This document shows positions 10,391 through 22,990 of a DNA stretch of 64,000 nucleotides, in pieces; position 1 is the stretch's first letter; the number at the start of each line of letters is the position of its first letter. The notes under the pieces are model-generated. The model made no database searches, was not told the DNA's origin, and saw only the letters and a list, made by a program, of their open reading frames with translations. The position numbers were made by a program, and so were the translations under genes. Origin of the DNA: Castor canadensis (Eukaryota; Chordata; Mammalia; Rodentia; Castoridae). The stretch spans positions 156,937,779-157,001,778 of the forward strand of contig NC_133393.1 in assembly GCF_047511655.1 (NCBI RefSeq), in the 5' to 3' direction.

Positions 10391-12321
10391 AGAGTGCTGC
10401 CCATGACACACAGCCCCAGCATACAGGGGAGGACTGGGCAACCAGGGGGCTGGGTGGGCACCTGGACAGGAAGGCTCACGGTTTCCTAGTGTTTTGCTGC
10501 CAGCTCTGGGCCTGTCAGGGAGCTGGGTGCAGGGTCAGGGAGCCCACAGAGGCTGGCGGAGTCCCTTTGTAAACACTGCTTTGCCTACCCATCTTCCCCA
10601 TTGGCCAGGGCTTCTGGAGCTGCCCCAGTGCTCCCAGGGTTTCTTTGAGAATCCTGCAAATGGCCTGGAGACCAGAAACACCCACTGAAGCCCTCTGACT
10701 GTGAGGGCTCCTCCTTCCTTCCAGACTTGTCTGCCCCAGACTGTGCTAACCAAAGCCTGACAGCTGCCATGAACTGTCCAGGTGCTGGGCTTTCCAGAAA
10801 GGGGCCAAGCAGCCGGCAGTGGGTCCAGCTGACTGTTCTGGATGCTCAGTCACCACACAGAGTGAGGTGGAGGGCTCAGAGGCTTTGCAGCTTTTCCCTA
10901 TTTACTAACATGACTGGGGGGATTGAGTGGAATTACTTCCATCTTCCAGGAGGCAAGTGCAGCTCCTCTGGAATCCTCCTCCTCCTGGCCGCAAGGAGGA
11001 CAAGTTCCAGCATGGCACTCCAGCAGCCTCTGCCCTCCAGAGCAAGGAGCCTGACCTGGCAGGACACTTCCTGGTGAAGTCTCTGTTGTCACTGCACTGA
11101 CCTGCCATAGGTTTGGCCTCCCTCTTGCAGGGACCTAGTCCTGGCCTTTCTTTCACAGCTGTGTGAGGGAGGCGGGAGAGTGGAGAGCTGCTCCGGGCCT
11201 GCATGGCTGGAGACACAGCCTTGTTCCTTTGATGAGTGCTGGGAAGCTCCAGCCCACTATGGCACTGGGGCAGAGACGGGCAGGATGGCTACTCTCCTGG
11301 AGTTTGCAGATACAGGAGATGAGGAGGAGGGGTCCATGGACCTAGCACTGTGTTCTTGTGGGCTGTGGGCTGTCCATCCTCACCCACGCCTCCTAGAGCT
11401 GGGCATAGAGGGGCTGGCTCTGTTCATATTGAGTTGCCCAGTGGTTGTCTTGGCCCTGCCTGCTTGTTTGAGGAACCGTGTGGGCCTCGTTTGTAGGTTG
11501 AGTTATATCTGTGACAGGCAGATGGGGCCATCCAGCGCTCAGGGCCACTGGTTTCATAAGGATTGCCACATGGAATAGACTGTCCCCAGTGAAGTACCAT
11601 TTGAGCGCAGGCCTGGTGCATCTTACTTGTCTGGCTGCTGTTCTCTGACAGGAAAATGAAACAAAATATAGAGAAGCCACACTGAAAGCATTGTGACCAG
11701 CCACTAATGTTCACCTTTCACCTTTCAGAAGCAGGCTGGGACCAGCTACTCTCCCAGCCACCAGGCTGGCACCTTGGGTTCCCTTTATCTGATGAAGAGG
11801 GGTGGGGTGTCCCCTTAGCCCGGGGCTGTTGTTGTGGAACCTCACTGCCTGTAGGCCCAGCAGATTATGGGCCTGGGTTTCCTCTCAGTTGACCAAGTCC
11901 ACTCTCAGCAGGCCCAGGGGTCCCAGCAGGTGGGCTGGTGGTGTGAAATTACACATGCCCTCGCTGCACTTCTCTCTTCCCAGCGTTCCAGAGAACTCCT
12001 TCCACCCTTGCATTTCTGGTCAGCCTTGCCGTGTGCAGAGAAACAAGCAGGGAGGTGAGGGCCTGCTGCCCCCTGTCCACAGGGTCCTGGCATGGTTCTT
12101 CCTCTCTGCAAGACACAATAGCTACCTCACTGCTGGTTTCCTTGGGCTAGTTGGCAGCCTACCCGTGATAGAAAATTCTAGAAAAGATGGCATTCCCACC
12201 TCAGCACAGCCAGTAAGCTGGAGAGACATCCTGGTAATCTAAGAGGCTGAACTGATCAGCCTTGCCTGGAATTGCACCAGCGGTGGTCTCTGTGGCTTTA
12301 GGATTGGCGGTGGAACTTGGG

Positions 12322-12379
12322 GATGTGGCTAGAGGACAGGGGTGTGGCCAGAGGGCAGGGGTGGGGTTAAAAGGCAAGG
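12322..12379. repeat. Short minisatellite, about 3 units of 19-20 bp
   Basis: Three consecutive diverged units: gatgtggctagaggacaggg (12322-12341), gtgtggccagagggcaggg (12342-12360) and gtggggttaaaaggcaagg (12361-12379), followed by a further G-run. G-rich strand asymmetry is typical of mammalian minisatellites. Confidence 0.75.
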
Positions 12380-13069
12380 GGGGGGTTGAAGACCATAGAG
12401 AGCCAGACAAGAGGACCACTGACCTGGAAATGACTAAGCCCAGGGATCCTCGGGGATCTGGTTCCTCAGGGGGCCTCCCTGTGAAATGTTCTCCATTTTA
12501 TAGGGTGCCCTATAAATGGGGCTTCTCAGGTTGCCAGAAGAAAACTCTCCCTCCTTCTCACCCCTCTTTTGCTTGGCTCCAGCTATGGGAGCCCCCCATC
12601 TTGCCATCTCTGAGGACTTTGTTTGTTCCACCCTCACCCTAGCTGAATCTGTCATGTGGCACTGTGAAAATGCAGGGCTGAGCGACACCCTGGCTTCCCC
12701 GCCCTACTCCATAGCCCTTCTTCCCAGTTGTGACAATCAAAGCTGTGCCCAGATCATGCCACTTGACACCGAAGGCAACGTTGGTTGCATGGGAATCCCC
12801 ATTTGCAGGTTCCTCATCTGTGGGTTCCCAGAGGGCTTGCTGGTGCTGCTGTCTCCTGGCTCGTGGGTCCGAGAATGGCCAGGCACTGAACTTGGCCCAC
12901 AAGCACTGGAGTGGCTTTTCCCTGCCTAGCGGCCCGCACAGGCTCCAAGCAGCTGCCTCCTGGCTGCGCCTTTTTGAAAGTCTTTCTGCTGGAGGGAAGG
13001 TGTCTGTGCAGTGTTCATCGGTGTTGTTTTCCCGAACATGGGACCCCTCTGTTGGCAAGATGTTTGCAG

Positions 13070-13170
13070 CTCCTTCTCTGAGTCTTGATTTCCCTGAATC
13101 GCCTGTAATTATAATGCCAATGGTGATGAAGCATTTAGAGGCAATCAAACATTCGTGGTCCCATGGCAGT
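13070..13170. promoter_or_regulatory. Short AT-rich island with TAATTA site (candidate)
   Basis: CTGTAATTATAATGCCAATGG, with TAATTA at 13106-13111 and a CCAAT core nearby, then GAAGCATTTAGAGGCAATCAAACATTCG. It is repeat-free. The call rests on motif density and composition. Confidence 0.3.
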
Positions 13171-13446
13171 GACAGAGTGACCTATTAGCCCTCCATCTAC
13201 CCACTTGCTTAACTATGCTTGCCTCTCCAAGAGCCGGCTGGGTCCCCAGGCATGATTTTGATATCATCAGGAAGAAATTTCATTAGGGCCTTCCTCTCCA
13301 GGAAGTTCTGCCCATGGCAGTGACCCCATGGCTACCTTTATTACTGTCTGGGAAACCGGCAGCCCACTGCCAGTTTCCAATGTGTCTGTTTTGTGCCTGT
13401 CCCTCTCCCCAGTTTACGTCACAGTGCCCTGGCTGAACGCAGGCTT

Positions 13447-13482
13447 TCAGGGTCAGGGTCAGGGTCAGGGTCAGGGTCAGGG
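13447..13482 (+). repeat. Six perfect TCAGGG hexamers
   Basis: Six uninterrupted copies of TCAGGG, a known variant of the vertebrate telomere unit TTAGGG. There are no canonical TTAGGG units beside them, so the array could equally be a simple hexamer expansion. Confidence 0.95.
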
Positions 13483-13721
13483 GCTGTGCTGGCAGAGCAC
13501 TCAGATCCACCTGCACCTCCTGTGGGCACTTCCACCCTCCCTCATAGCTGAGTGTCGATTTCCGTGTTTTTCCATCTTTACAAAACGATGATGGAACTCC
13601 TTCCTCTCTGGTTTCATGCCATGTATGGGGTGGCCACACTTGTGGCCTGTTCATGGGGGTGCAGCCCATGTGCCCCCATGGGAGCACTGAGAAGATGTGT
13701 GATCTGGTGTTTCAGACAGTG

Positions 13722-13723
<2 letters not shown>

Positions 13724-13762
<39 letters not shown>

Positions 13763-13767
13763 ACACT
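13724..13767. repeat. (CA)n microsatellite
   Basis: About 21 CA dinucleotides with one TA interruption close to the right end. An ordinary polymorphic-type microsatellite. Confidence 0.95.
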
Positions 13768-16149
13768 CGGTCTACCTGCAGCCTTCAGGTTGTCTGCTAG
13801 AACTGCATGCCTAGCCCTCTGTATCTTGGGACTTGGCTGTGTGTCTTAAGCCAAACCCCTCATCCAGAAGGGCAAAGTCCCTGGAGACCCCAAGTTGTGA
13901 GGGGAGGTTAAGTTTGGACCCTTCCTGAGGTTGGCTCAGCAGTCAGTTCTTAATCCCATGAGCTGAGGATCCATCATTTTCCCTGGCCAAGAGGGGTAGA
14001 AAATCAGGGGCCAGTGAGAGGGCAGCAGGGATGAGCCCCAGGCTTCCCACCCCTTGCACTGGCAGCCTCCACTGTCGGTGTCACCTCATCCATTTCTGTT
14101 TTTGTGCATGCTGTACCTCTATCTTCCCTCTTTGGCACTCTGTCCCCCGCCTGGAGTTGACCATGGTGACTGTCTTCCAAGCTTGAGGTTTTACAAGGGT
14201 GGGATTGGAGACTCAGGGAGGTTTGCACAGTCCTTCTGCACTCCCGGAATCAAGCTGGCTGGCCACGGAATGCCCTTCATCATCCCTTACCAACACCAGG
14301 TTAGAGTGAGGACCGTTCGCTTTTTGCTTCAGCCGTGTGGGCTAAGGACCTGCGGGATTTTGCTCACAGTGAAGTGAGACATTGTTCCAGAAACACCTCT
14401 GTTGTGTTTTCAACCAGGGGACAGTCTCTTGGTCATTGTGGTGCAGAGTGAGCTTGTGTCGATCTAGCAGGTGTCCCTGGGTCCTCAGCGTGTGCCATCC
14501 TAGCCTCTTTGGGTCACTTCGAGGTGTGGGCAGCAGGCCCTGGAGGCCAGCATTGTCCTGTTGTGATGGGAGGTGAGTCATCAAAGTCCCCACTCCTCCG
14601 AACACTGAAGCTGGGTGCCACCTTGCCTCTGCTACTTCCCTGCCATCAGTGCACCGAGTCCCAGAAACTAACCTGACACGGCCCCCTTGGGGCTCCCCGA
14701 TGCATGGTCAGGGTTGGAGGAGGTGGGAGGGGCTCAGGCCTGGTGAGTCTTGCTGAGGTATAGCTGCTGTCTGGAAGGAGCCAGTGAAGAGAGCTGGATG
14801 GATGCTTGGGGTCCTGCCGGGGGCACAGCCCAGAAGGTCAGCCTTAATGTCATTTGTTGCAAAATGCCCTTCCTCAAGTGACATTGTCACATTGTCCTTG
14901 TAACCTCCACATGGGGATCCTCTGGCCCCAGATCAGCCAGCCTGGCATCACCTGCCTCCCTTGCACCAGCCCTCCATTTGTGCAGAGCATATGTGGGCTC
15001 ACTATCTGGGTTGCTTGTCGTCCTCCCTGCTGAGCCCCTTCCTCCATGAGCAGGATCTGCTCATGCTGAGATCCATGATGTGCTGTGGACCGAATGCATG
15101 GTTGGCACGGTTGACCTGGACATGGTGAGCTCAGCGCCTGCAATAAGCAAACCCCAGGCCTGTCCAACCCTGTGTTCAGCTCATTCTTCCCGCTTGCTTG
15201 GAATGGGACCCAGCACCTGGCAGCACTCAGCAGAGGCTGGCAGAGTGAGGACCGGTCTGGCTACCTCTACTGCCCTCCTGGGCACTCTCCTGGGCCAAAC
15301 TTGTTTCTTCAGGGGATGGGTGCCTGTGGCTGCTCGGGAGGGGAGGAGACAGGGTGACCTCTGCTGATGTCACAGTCTTACCGCTGGTGGCTGATCATCT
15401 TAGGGACACAGGAGGTATCCACTGGCAGGAGGGCTTCTGGGCACCCTTCTCAGAGGCCAGGTGTGGGTGGGACCTTGGTGGCTGTGAACACATGAGGTGC
15501 AGATGCACACCAGGCATGAAGAGGCTTCTTACTGCCCACTGGGGAGGCCTCATGGACCCTGAAAAATCTGATGGGATAGGGGGCGATGGTAACTGGGACA
15601 GGAGCACAGAAGGTCCTCCTTGCTCTGTTCCTGGGAGGCCTCAGTGTGTGCCCAGGGAAGGCTGGAGCAAGGCTGTGAGAGTGTCGCAGTCCTCTTGGTT
15701 CTCCTGTTTATGCACCCCCAGACAGTGCACCCATCAGCCTAGCACCTCAGCCCTAGCACAAGCTGCAGAGTGGGTTCTTGAGAGGACAGAAGAGAGGAGC
15801 TGCAGAACAGGGCCATGGGGGCACATGGTGTCCCAGGTTTGGGGACACACTGTTAATTCCATCTGTCTCCACCTGCCTTGTTTTTGGGTCTTGGATTTTA
15901 AGTGGGAGGGACTGGTGGACATGTTAGACAGCCTCTCCCAATGTCATCGCTGATGCTGGTGACCCAGCTGTCAGGTCTGAATTCTTTCACCTGATATTTA
16001 GGAAAACCCATTGTCGATGTAATGTCTGTGAGTTTGCTTGTTTTTGTTTAAAGTCCAATAGATGACAGGATGATGAGGTCTCTCTGGCCTGGTTGGCCTG
16101 AGAACAAACCCACCTGGACCTGTGTGAAGGTGTCCGGTGGTAATGAAAG

Positions 16150-16540
16150 TTGGGGCTGAGTCGGAAGAGGAACTGGCTTATTGTCCTCTTGTACGTTAAC
16201 CTTTTGTTAAACGTTGAGGCAAGTTGGTTTGAAGCACCCCATAGCGCAGAGCCTCATATCTCATTTCTCGGGAGATCTGAGCATTCATTTAGAGGGCTTT
16301 CAAGCTGCGATATTTTAGCATTTAAATTGCTAACGAATCCAAAGTTGTTTTAAATGCTGTGCCCTCACATGAGTGGCCTCTCTTCTGGAAAGATGCTTTC
16401 ACTCTGTTTTTAAATTCTCTCCTGTAGCACTAGGTTACCCGATAGCATTTCCCTGAATGTACTTAAATACCATTGATGGATTCTGTAGGACTCAATGTTA
16501 ATTAATTGGTGCTAATTTATTTTCCTCAGCTCCTGAACCA
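16150..16540. promoter_or_regulatory. AT-rich single-copy island (candidate element)
   Basis: Repeat-free sequence containing TTTTGTTAAACGTTGAGG, CATTTAAATTGCTAACG, ACTTAAATACCATTGATGG and TTAATTAATTGG at 16499-16510 followed by CTAATTTATTTTCC. It combines several homeodomain cores within GC-rich surroundings. Function is not demonstrated. Confidence 0.3.
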
Positions 16541-19500
16541 CAGTGGCTGAAGGATGCAGGCCACCAGAGCCACATGGCATCTTTCCGTGTCCTGTAGAGT
16601 CCTCTGTGTGCCTTTCTTCATTGGCTCACTTTGGGGTGGGGGGGTCTGCCAGCTACGTGCAGAGATGGGGGGGGCTCTTCTGTGCTCCCATCCCCAGAGC
16701 TCTGCCTCTGTGCAGCTGGAGGGGGTTCGGTCCCTTGGGCCTGTCTGCTGAGAATAACCGGAGCTCTCAGCTTCCAGGGAGACAGGGGTGATGTGGAGAA
16801 TGGTGTGCAATTTTGTCACCTGGTGAGGTGAGTTTGAATCTGAAACTTTGTGTGGTGCCAGATGTGTGAACCTCCTGCTCACATGTCCCTGAAGACAGAA
16901 CTTCGCCCTGGGGTCCTGGGTGACTGCACCAAATTGATTCTGCACAGGAAGCTGGAATCAGGAGTAGTTGGGCTAAAGAACTTGGGGAAGTTTTGGAACT
17001 TCACTGCCTGGAGACCTAAGGTCCCCAAAATAGGAAAATAGCTAAGCGTCTCAATGTCAGCAGCAGAACCCCGGAAGCGGGTAGTCAGCGGCCTCGAAGT
17101 TCATCTGGCTCTTTGTCCTGTTTTCAGACATGGTCCACTGTCATGTTACAAGTGTGAAGTGTCTCTAAAAAGATGATGTTTTGATCAAAATTCGTGCATT
17201 TGAGATAGAAGTGCACTTGTTGGAGGTGCTCATTCTTTGGTTGGTCTTTTTTGCTTCCCTTTTCATCCTGAGGTTCCAGAATGGAAGGGAAGCCATTTTA
17301 AAGCAGTTGTGAGGTCCCCTGATGTGGTGACTTTGAACAAGGCTCACAATAACCATCTCCTCCTTGGGTGCTCGCATGGTTGTCACATCTGGAAATAGCC
17401 AGGACGGTCTGGAAGGTGAGTGTGTACACTCAACATGCTAGTGCCCAGTGACCTTGAAGAGTGAGACAGTGGCTCTGGAGGACCTGGGTGGGATGCTGGT
17501 CCCATGCTGAGCAGGGCAGACGGCTCACTGGCTCCAGGGTCTGGGTGAGCAAGTGGGAGGAGCCGACCCACCCAAGTCAGTTCCAAGTCAAGCACAGATT
17601 GCAATTAAACAGACAAACGCAAATCAAGCAAATAAGTTAAACAACAACAAAAACAAAGAGAAAGCCCTGCAGGTGCCTGTCAGTGTGCAGCTCTTTCTGG
17701 GCGCACTGCTGGAGAGGCTCCCTGATGACTGACCGGCTGCCACCTTCACACCCACACAGGGGAAGTGGGTGCACTCTCACCTGGCTTTCTTCATGTGAAA
17801 AGGTGACTCTCCCGGACCATGGGGCACCTGCTCCAGGTGTGGCATTCCTATTAGGATCTGTGATAGGAGCCCATGAGGCCCTGGACGTGGACACCAAGGT
17901 GATGTGCTGTCCTCAGTGAGGACATCTTGATGGGTCACCGCTTACTGCCCCATTCATCTCTCAAAGACCCAGGGCCCTGGAGCAAAGTGACCCGGACTGA
18001 GTCTCCTTGGACTCCTGGGCCCCTGACCAGGCCCAGCGTGGGGTGGCTCTCTGTGGATGCTCACTTAGGACCTCTGGGCTGTGGGACCCTGCCTTGTTTC
18101 TAATTTAAAGCCTGAGTGGTGACATGCCCACACTGTCAGCACCTCCATGAGGTGGCAACAAGGCTGTGGCATGTAAACAGCCTTCTAGGAAAAAGCACTT
18201 GTTGCCTCCTGGTGGGTGGAGCCCTGGCCAGGGCCATGGCATGACTGCCCCACCTGGGAGCTGTCTAGGTCCAGAGTAGAAGTGAGGACCTGGAGCCTCG
18301 GTGGTGCTGTGTGAGGCTGAAGCTGGGGGCCACCAAGTCTGTCTCCAGGGGAACAAAACCACTTCACCTGTTCCCAGGAAGCCCTCACGCCCAGGGCACC
18401 CTGCTGAAGCTCCTCCCTCAGAAAGCACATAGCTGGGAACAAGGAACACCTGCACACTTGCGTCTTTTTTCTCTAATAACAAAATGAATGTTTGTTGTCG
18501 GGTGGGTGTGTGTGTTTAGGACATAGTATGCATCGCGCAGGCAACAAGACTCGTCCGTGCTCCTAAGGCCCTACAGAGCTGGCAGGCCATCCTTCTGGGG
18601 CTGTCCTCCCATCTTGCATGGGTTCTGGACACACTGGGAGCCCAGTGGGTCTGCAGCACACACTCCCCTCCCAGTGCAGCCATGTGCAGGGAGCCTCTTC
18701 CTGGCTGGTGCTGGACAGAGCTGGACAGCCGCAGCCTGGCAGCTGGCGCCTGTGCTTGGCAGGTGACACTGCGCTTGAACCAGTTCACTCCCAGTTCTAG
18801 TCATGGCGGCATGACTAGGTGTGGTCAGGGCTGTGTTTGGACATCTTGCTGTGCAGAGCTGCCACACAGCACCAGAGAGTCTCAGGGTTACTCTTTGGGA
18901 AGAGGGACACAGAGTGGCATGCCCTGTGACCAAGGAGAGTGTGGGCAGCATTGCAGGACTGCAGGTACCGGGCTGCCCAACAGAAAGTGGTGCCAGGTTG
19001 CTTTGAAAGCTGAAAGCACTGCAGGAGTGCCCAGGATACCCACCTCTCAGAGGTCCCTGTGGGGATCCGCCAGGACCCTCCTCAGGAGTCAGCTGACTGA
19101 TGGAGAGGCTGCAATGCGGGGGCCTCAGGGTGCCACCCAGCCCCATCCACCCCAAGCCTGTCTGACTGCCACAATGCGGTACTGGGTGGCCGTGGGAGAA
19201 CTCCGGTGGGTCTGCCTCAGGTAGCTGGAATGCTGGGTCCTGTGGCTCAGTGGGACAGGCCACATCTCCACATGGACAGCTACCCATGCTCTTGGGACAG
19301 GGGCTGATGAACCAGGCCAGGCAGTGTGCCACAGTACACATGGAGGACATACGGGGGCTTTCTTAGGTCTCATGACCTCCAGCCCCTTTTGCTCTTGGTG
19401 TGGCGCTCCCAGTATGACACTGTCACAGTACTAGTCCAAGAAGCCTGTATGGAGGAGCTGTCCGTGCCAGCTGCTGCGTCCAGAATGCTTCATGCTCAAG

Positions 19501-19680
19501 GAACTAAGTGAATGGATGCATCTTGAACCATTGCTGGGCGAGAGCAGGAGTGCCAGTCACTACGCACTCCACTGTAGTGACCTCAAGTGTTGTAGGGTTG
19601 GATTGGCAACATGACACCCTTCCTGTGGTGAAGAAGCAGAGGGTCCACAGTGGACCCTCCTACCTAGTATGGTAGGCTTG

Positions 19681-19895
19681 GTTTTGTTTTTGTGGGACTG
19701 AGGTTTGAACTCAGGGCTTTGTGTTGCAAAGCAGGTGTTCTACCACTTGAGCTACACCTGCAGTCCATTTTGCTCTGGTTGTCTTGGAGATGGTGTTCTC
19801 AAGAATTATATGCCCAGGCTGGCCTCGTACCTTTATCCTCACAATCTCAGCCTCCCAAATAGCTAGGATTACAGGAGTGAGCTCCCAGTGCTGGT
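19681..19895 (-). repeat. Composite ID-B1 SINE, antisense
   Basis: Read on the minus strand, this is a 7SL-derived B1 unit (19766-19895, with reverse 'cagcctcccaaatagctaggattacagg') followed by a tRNA-derived ID-like unit (19691-19765). The reverse of the B box is at 19702-19712 and the reverse of the A box at 19743-19755. An A/T tract at 19680-19691 is the reversed tail. It shares its design with the copy at 36618-36826, which supports one composite family. The family points to a non-murid rodent. Confidence 0.85.
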
Positions 19896-20362
19896 GGGGT
19901 TGAGTTTTGAACCCACAGAATCCTCATCTCTGGAGCCTGCCACTAAATGGTATGAAATGCCTCCTGCCCACATTGGGGTGTGGAGCTGGGTGGTCATTGT
20001 ATTGGTTAACTGGGGCGCTGCCAGAGACTGGCAGCTTTCATCCATTGGGTGTCCTGGGATGACTCCACCTGCTTGCACCTGATCTGGGGAGTAAGGCAAG
20101 TGGAGAGGGGAGCTTGAGACACGAGTCAGCTACAGTGAGTTGAAAAGGACTGGCCCCTGGAGGTGGGCACAGTAACCTGTGTCTCAGGTCAGTGGGCAGG
20201 GCTCAGGACATCTGGGTGCCCTCAAAGTCCCAGCCCATCTCTGGGCTTCCCTCTGTTGACAGCCTCTCTGTGCTAGCTCTGCTGTTGTTTTCTTGAAGTT
20301 CTTTATCATTGGTTTTGTAAATAAGATTGCCATCAGAGCTTCTAGCTTTAAGAATTCAATGT

Positions 20363-20480
20363 GGCCAGGTGTGGTGGTGCATGCTTGTAATCCCACTTGG
20401 GAGGCTGAGGCAGGAGGATGGAGAGTTCCAGACTAGCCTGGGTTATGTAGTGAGACCCTGTCTCAAAAAAAAAAAAATAA
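20363..20480 (+). repeat. B1-type SINE with poly(A) tail
   Basis: ggccaggtgtggtggtgc starts the 7SL-derived unit. It runs through 'tgtaatcccacttgggaggctgaggcaggaggat' and 'tgagaccctgtctc' to an A13 tail interrupted once. The ID-like unit is absent, so it is either a B1-only copy or one truncated after the B1 part. The tail is intact and divergence low, implying more recent insertion than the copies near 33700. Confidence 0.9.
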
Positions 20481-21380
20481 ACCCTATTACTACTAGCATT
20501 CATAAATTCACATAAAAACAGACCATGTTGCAATTGTAAATTTCAGATTTGATTGAAAGTGGCCCTGGGAGCCTGCTATTGTGCTACTAGAGTGATTCTG
20601 TGCTCCCGGGAGTAAAACTGTTGTCCGGCTGAGTCAGGCTACAACCCTGTGCAATGTACATGAAGCCCCCCTCCTGGAAGCCTTGCATGCTGTGAGCTCC
20701 CTGGTGGCAGGAGCACCCCAAAAAGATCTGGGTGGGGTGAGAACTGAGACCCTGCTGGCAGGTGGTGGGGTGTGGCTGGCCATTTCTAGACTTCAATTCA
20801 GCACCCAAAGCACTCAGGGCTTAATGAAGGAGTTTAGTCATTGTCCACATTCCCTCTTTTGGGACCCTGTCACTCCTCCCCTGGTGGGAGGGCAGGAGGG
20901 GCTGTGTACTCAGGGTGTCCTGGCCCACATGGACGCTGCTTTCTGTGATGTGGACACACTCATCTGTGACACCAAGCTGTTTGAAGGTTGGCTAAGAGCA
21001 GGGTCACATACAGCCCAGTGATGGCCCCTGTTCTACTGGGAAATGGGGCCACAGAGCCCTGGGGGGAGTGGAAGCCTGGACGAGGTGAGCCAGGGGCTGT
21101 GCTGCCCTTGTGTTAGCAGCTGTGCCACCTTCCCTCACCCTGACCTCACCCCTGGTACTTCTGCTGGGTATGTGTGCCAGAAGTGAGCCAGCCTCTGGTC
21201 ACCATACTGGCAGAGAAGATGGCCAGGCCTGGCCTCCTGCAGGATACCCACCTCTGCTGGTCTGCCTCTTTGGGTCCTGCTCCTGGCAAACTGAGTTAGG
21301 TGGTTGCTGCTTCCCGAGAGGGGTTAAGTGATAGCCACTGCCATCTCCCCTTCCTCACTGGTGCCTGGTCTGAGTCCACC

Positions 21381-21811
21381 TGTGTCTGTCAGTTTTTGCA
21401 TCATTATGACAGAATATCTGACAGAACAACTTACAGAAGGAGGATTGATTTTGGCTCATGGATGCAGAGGTTTCCACCCGTGGTCACTTAGCCCTATTGC
21501 TGTGGACCTGTGGTGACACAGAACATCACGGCAGCAGAAGCATGCAGCAGAGGAAGCTCACCTCTTGGCAGACAGGAAACAGAGGAAAAAAATTCAATAA
21601 GGGGCCAGAGCAAGACATAGCTCCCCTGAGCAGGCACACAAGTGACCCACTTCCTCCAACCAGGCTCCACCCTCCTAGTTTCTCCCACCTTCCAATAATG
21701 CCATTGTATTGTGGATTCATCCTGTGAATAAGGTCAGAGTCCTCAGGATCCAGTCACTTCCCAAAAGCCCATCAGCACATGAGCCTTTAGGGGACATTTC
21801 CTATCCAAACA
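21381..21811 (-). repeat. MaLR-type solo LTR, near full length, antisense
   Basis: On the minus strand the element starts with TG and ends with CA and has the layout of MaLR LTRs: 'gaaatgtcccctaaaggctcatg' near the start, then 'gtgggagaaactaggagggtggagcctggttgg', 'tgccgtgatgttctg', 'atgagccaaaatcaatcctcc' and a terminal 'gttgttctgtcagatattctgtca'. The length of about 430 bp suits a solo LTR. Both ends appear intact. No matching 5-bp target duplication is visible. The subfamily name is not certain. Confidence 0.7.
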
Positions 21812-22854
21812 GGCTGTGAGGGCCGGGCCTGTGCTCACGTGGGTGATGGTTCAGCACAGTGGCTGTCAGTGCACTCTTCTCCCTGGTAGAGCTTGTCCCC
21901 AAAAGATGGCTATCTGGAGGAGGAGCACGGGTTTAGGCCTTGGTGTCCTGCAGGCTGGTAGCTGTCCTGCCACATTTGACTGGTTTAGGTTGCCTTTCAA
22001 ATTCCCCAGAGGCCCCCCGCCCGTGACATCAATTGCCACCTGTAGAATTACTAGTTCATGCTTACTGGGAGCCCATCACACACCTGCTACTCACCACAGA
22101 GTGGTCAGAGCCTCTACAGGCTCAGGGCCAGAGACTTCCTGAGGCTGCCTGCTTGGTGTGACCTCAGAGCTGAGCATGGCCAAGAGAGGGTGAGACCCTG
22201 GGCCAGCCTGATTCCAGAGCCCACTTCTGTACTGCCGCTCTCCAGTGACCCTGGCATTGGGAAGTCTTCAGATGGGCGGGCTGTGCATTGCTTGTCTCTG
22301 TGGGGGCCGTGTGGCCTGGGCATGGCCTCCTTAGTCTTGGTGACTTCTAGAGAAGACCACCTCGTCTGTCTTCTCCCTTCAGCAGTGTAATTCCCTAGGA
22401 TGGGAGTTGTCAGCCCTGTCTGGCAGTGCTGGCAGACAGTTAGGAAAAGTGCTTGACCTAGTGGCCTTAGCACAGGGCAGAAGAAAAAAGGAAAGACACA
22501 ATAAAAGGACCTTTCCTGTCCATGCCACTGTCCAGTCATTCCACCTTCCTGTGGCCTCTCAGGACTCCCAAGCGGGTCTCGTGTCTGACCCTCCCGGGTC
22601 CCCATCCTGGGGCCGAGCATGCTGAGGGTTGGGCTGGTGGGAGGGACCTCTGTGCCCCAGGCAAAGCCAGTGTGAGTCACTGAGTCACCCTCATTCACAC
22701 GCATGGGCTGTGGACAAAATGAACACATGCTTCCCTGAGATCCTGAATTGCAAAATCTTCATCTCAATGAACAGAACAGTAAGTTCCAGGAGATGACAGT
22801 AGGCATTAGAAAATGAAATGACACCTTCTTGGCATCTCACGGTGAGAAGGCCAG

Positions 22855-22990
22855 TTGATTATTTTTATATTACAATCCCCAGGCATTGTCAAATTGATTA
22901 ATAAATTCATTGAAAACCCGTTACTGCTTAATAAATTTAATTTCGGTAGTTGGGGATAACTTTGTTTTGACCTTTGAATCTCAGCTCTGT
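22855..22990. promoter_or_regulatory. AT-rich single-copy island with SOX, homeodomain and nuclear-receptor sites
   Basis: CATTGT (22884-22889, SOX type), AAATTGATTAATAAATTCATTG, CTTAATAAATTTAATTTCGG and TGACCTTTGA (22968-22977, a DR1 nuclear-receptor or TCF-like half) lie within about 100 bp of repeat-free sequence. The flanks are GC-rich. Candidate enhancer, from motifs only. Confidence 0.35.

Noticed and set aside
18571..19350. 259-codon open frame on the minus strand, overlapped by a 180-codon frame on the plus strand
   Set aside because: Both strands are open because the region is GC-rich and poor in stop codons. The conceptual proteins are low in structure (Ser/Pro/Cys/Gly/His mixtures), no domain or splice pattern is visible, and frames of this length recur across the intron.
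21381..21811. Possible retroviral coding remnant
   Set aside because: Only an LTR of MaLR type is present. No internal gag, pro or pol sequence flanks it, so it is a solo LTR.
22114..22728. 204-codon minus-strand open frame
   Set aside because: No domain, no start context, no neighbouring exon structure. Composition matches the local background.
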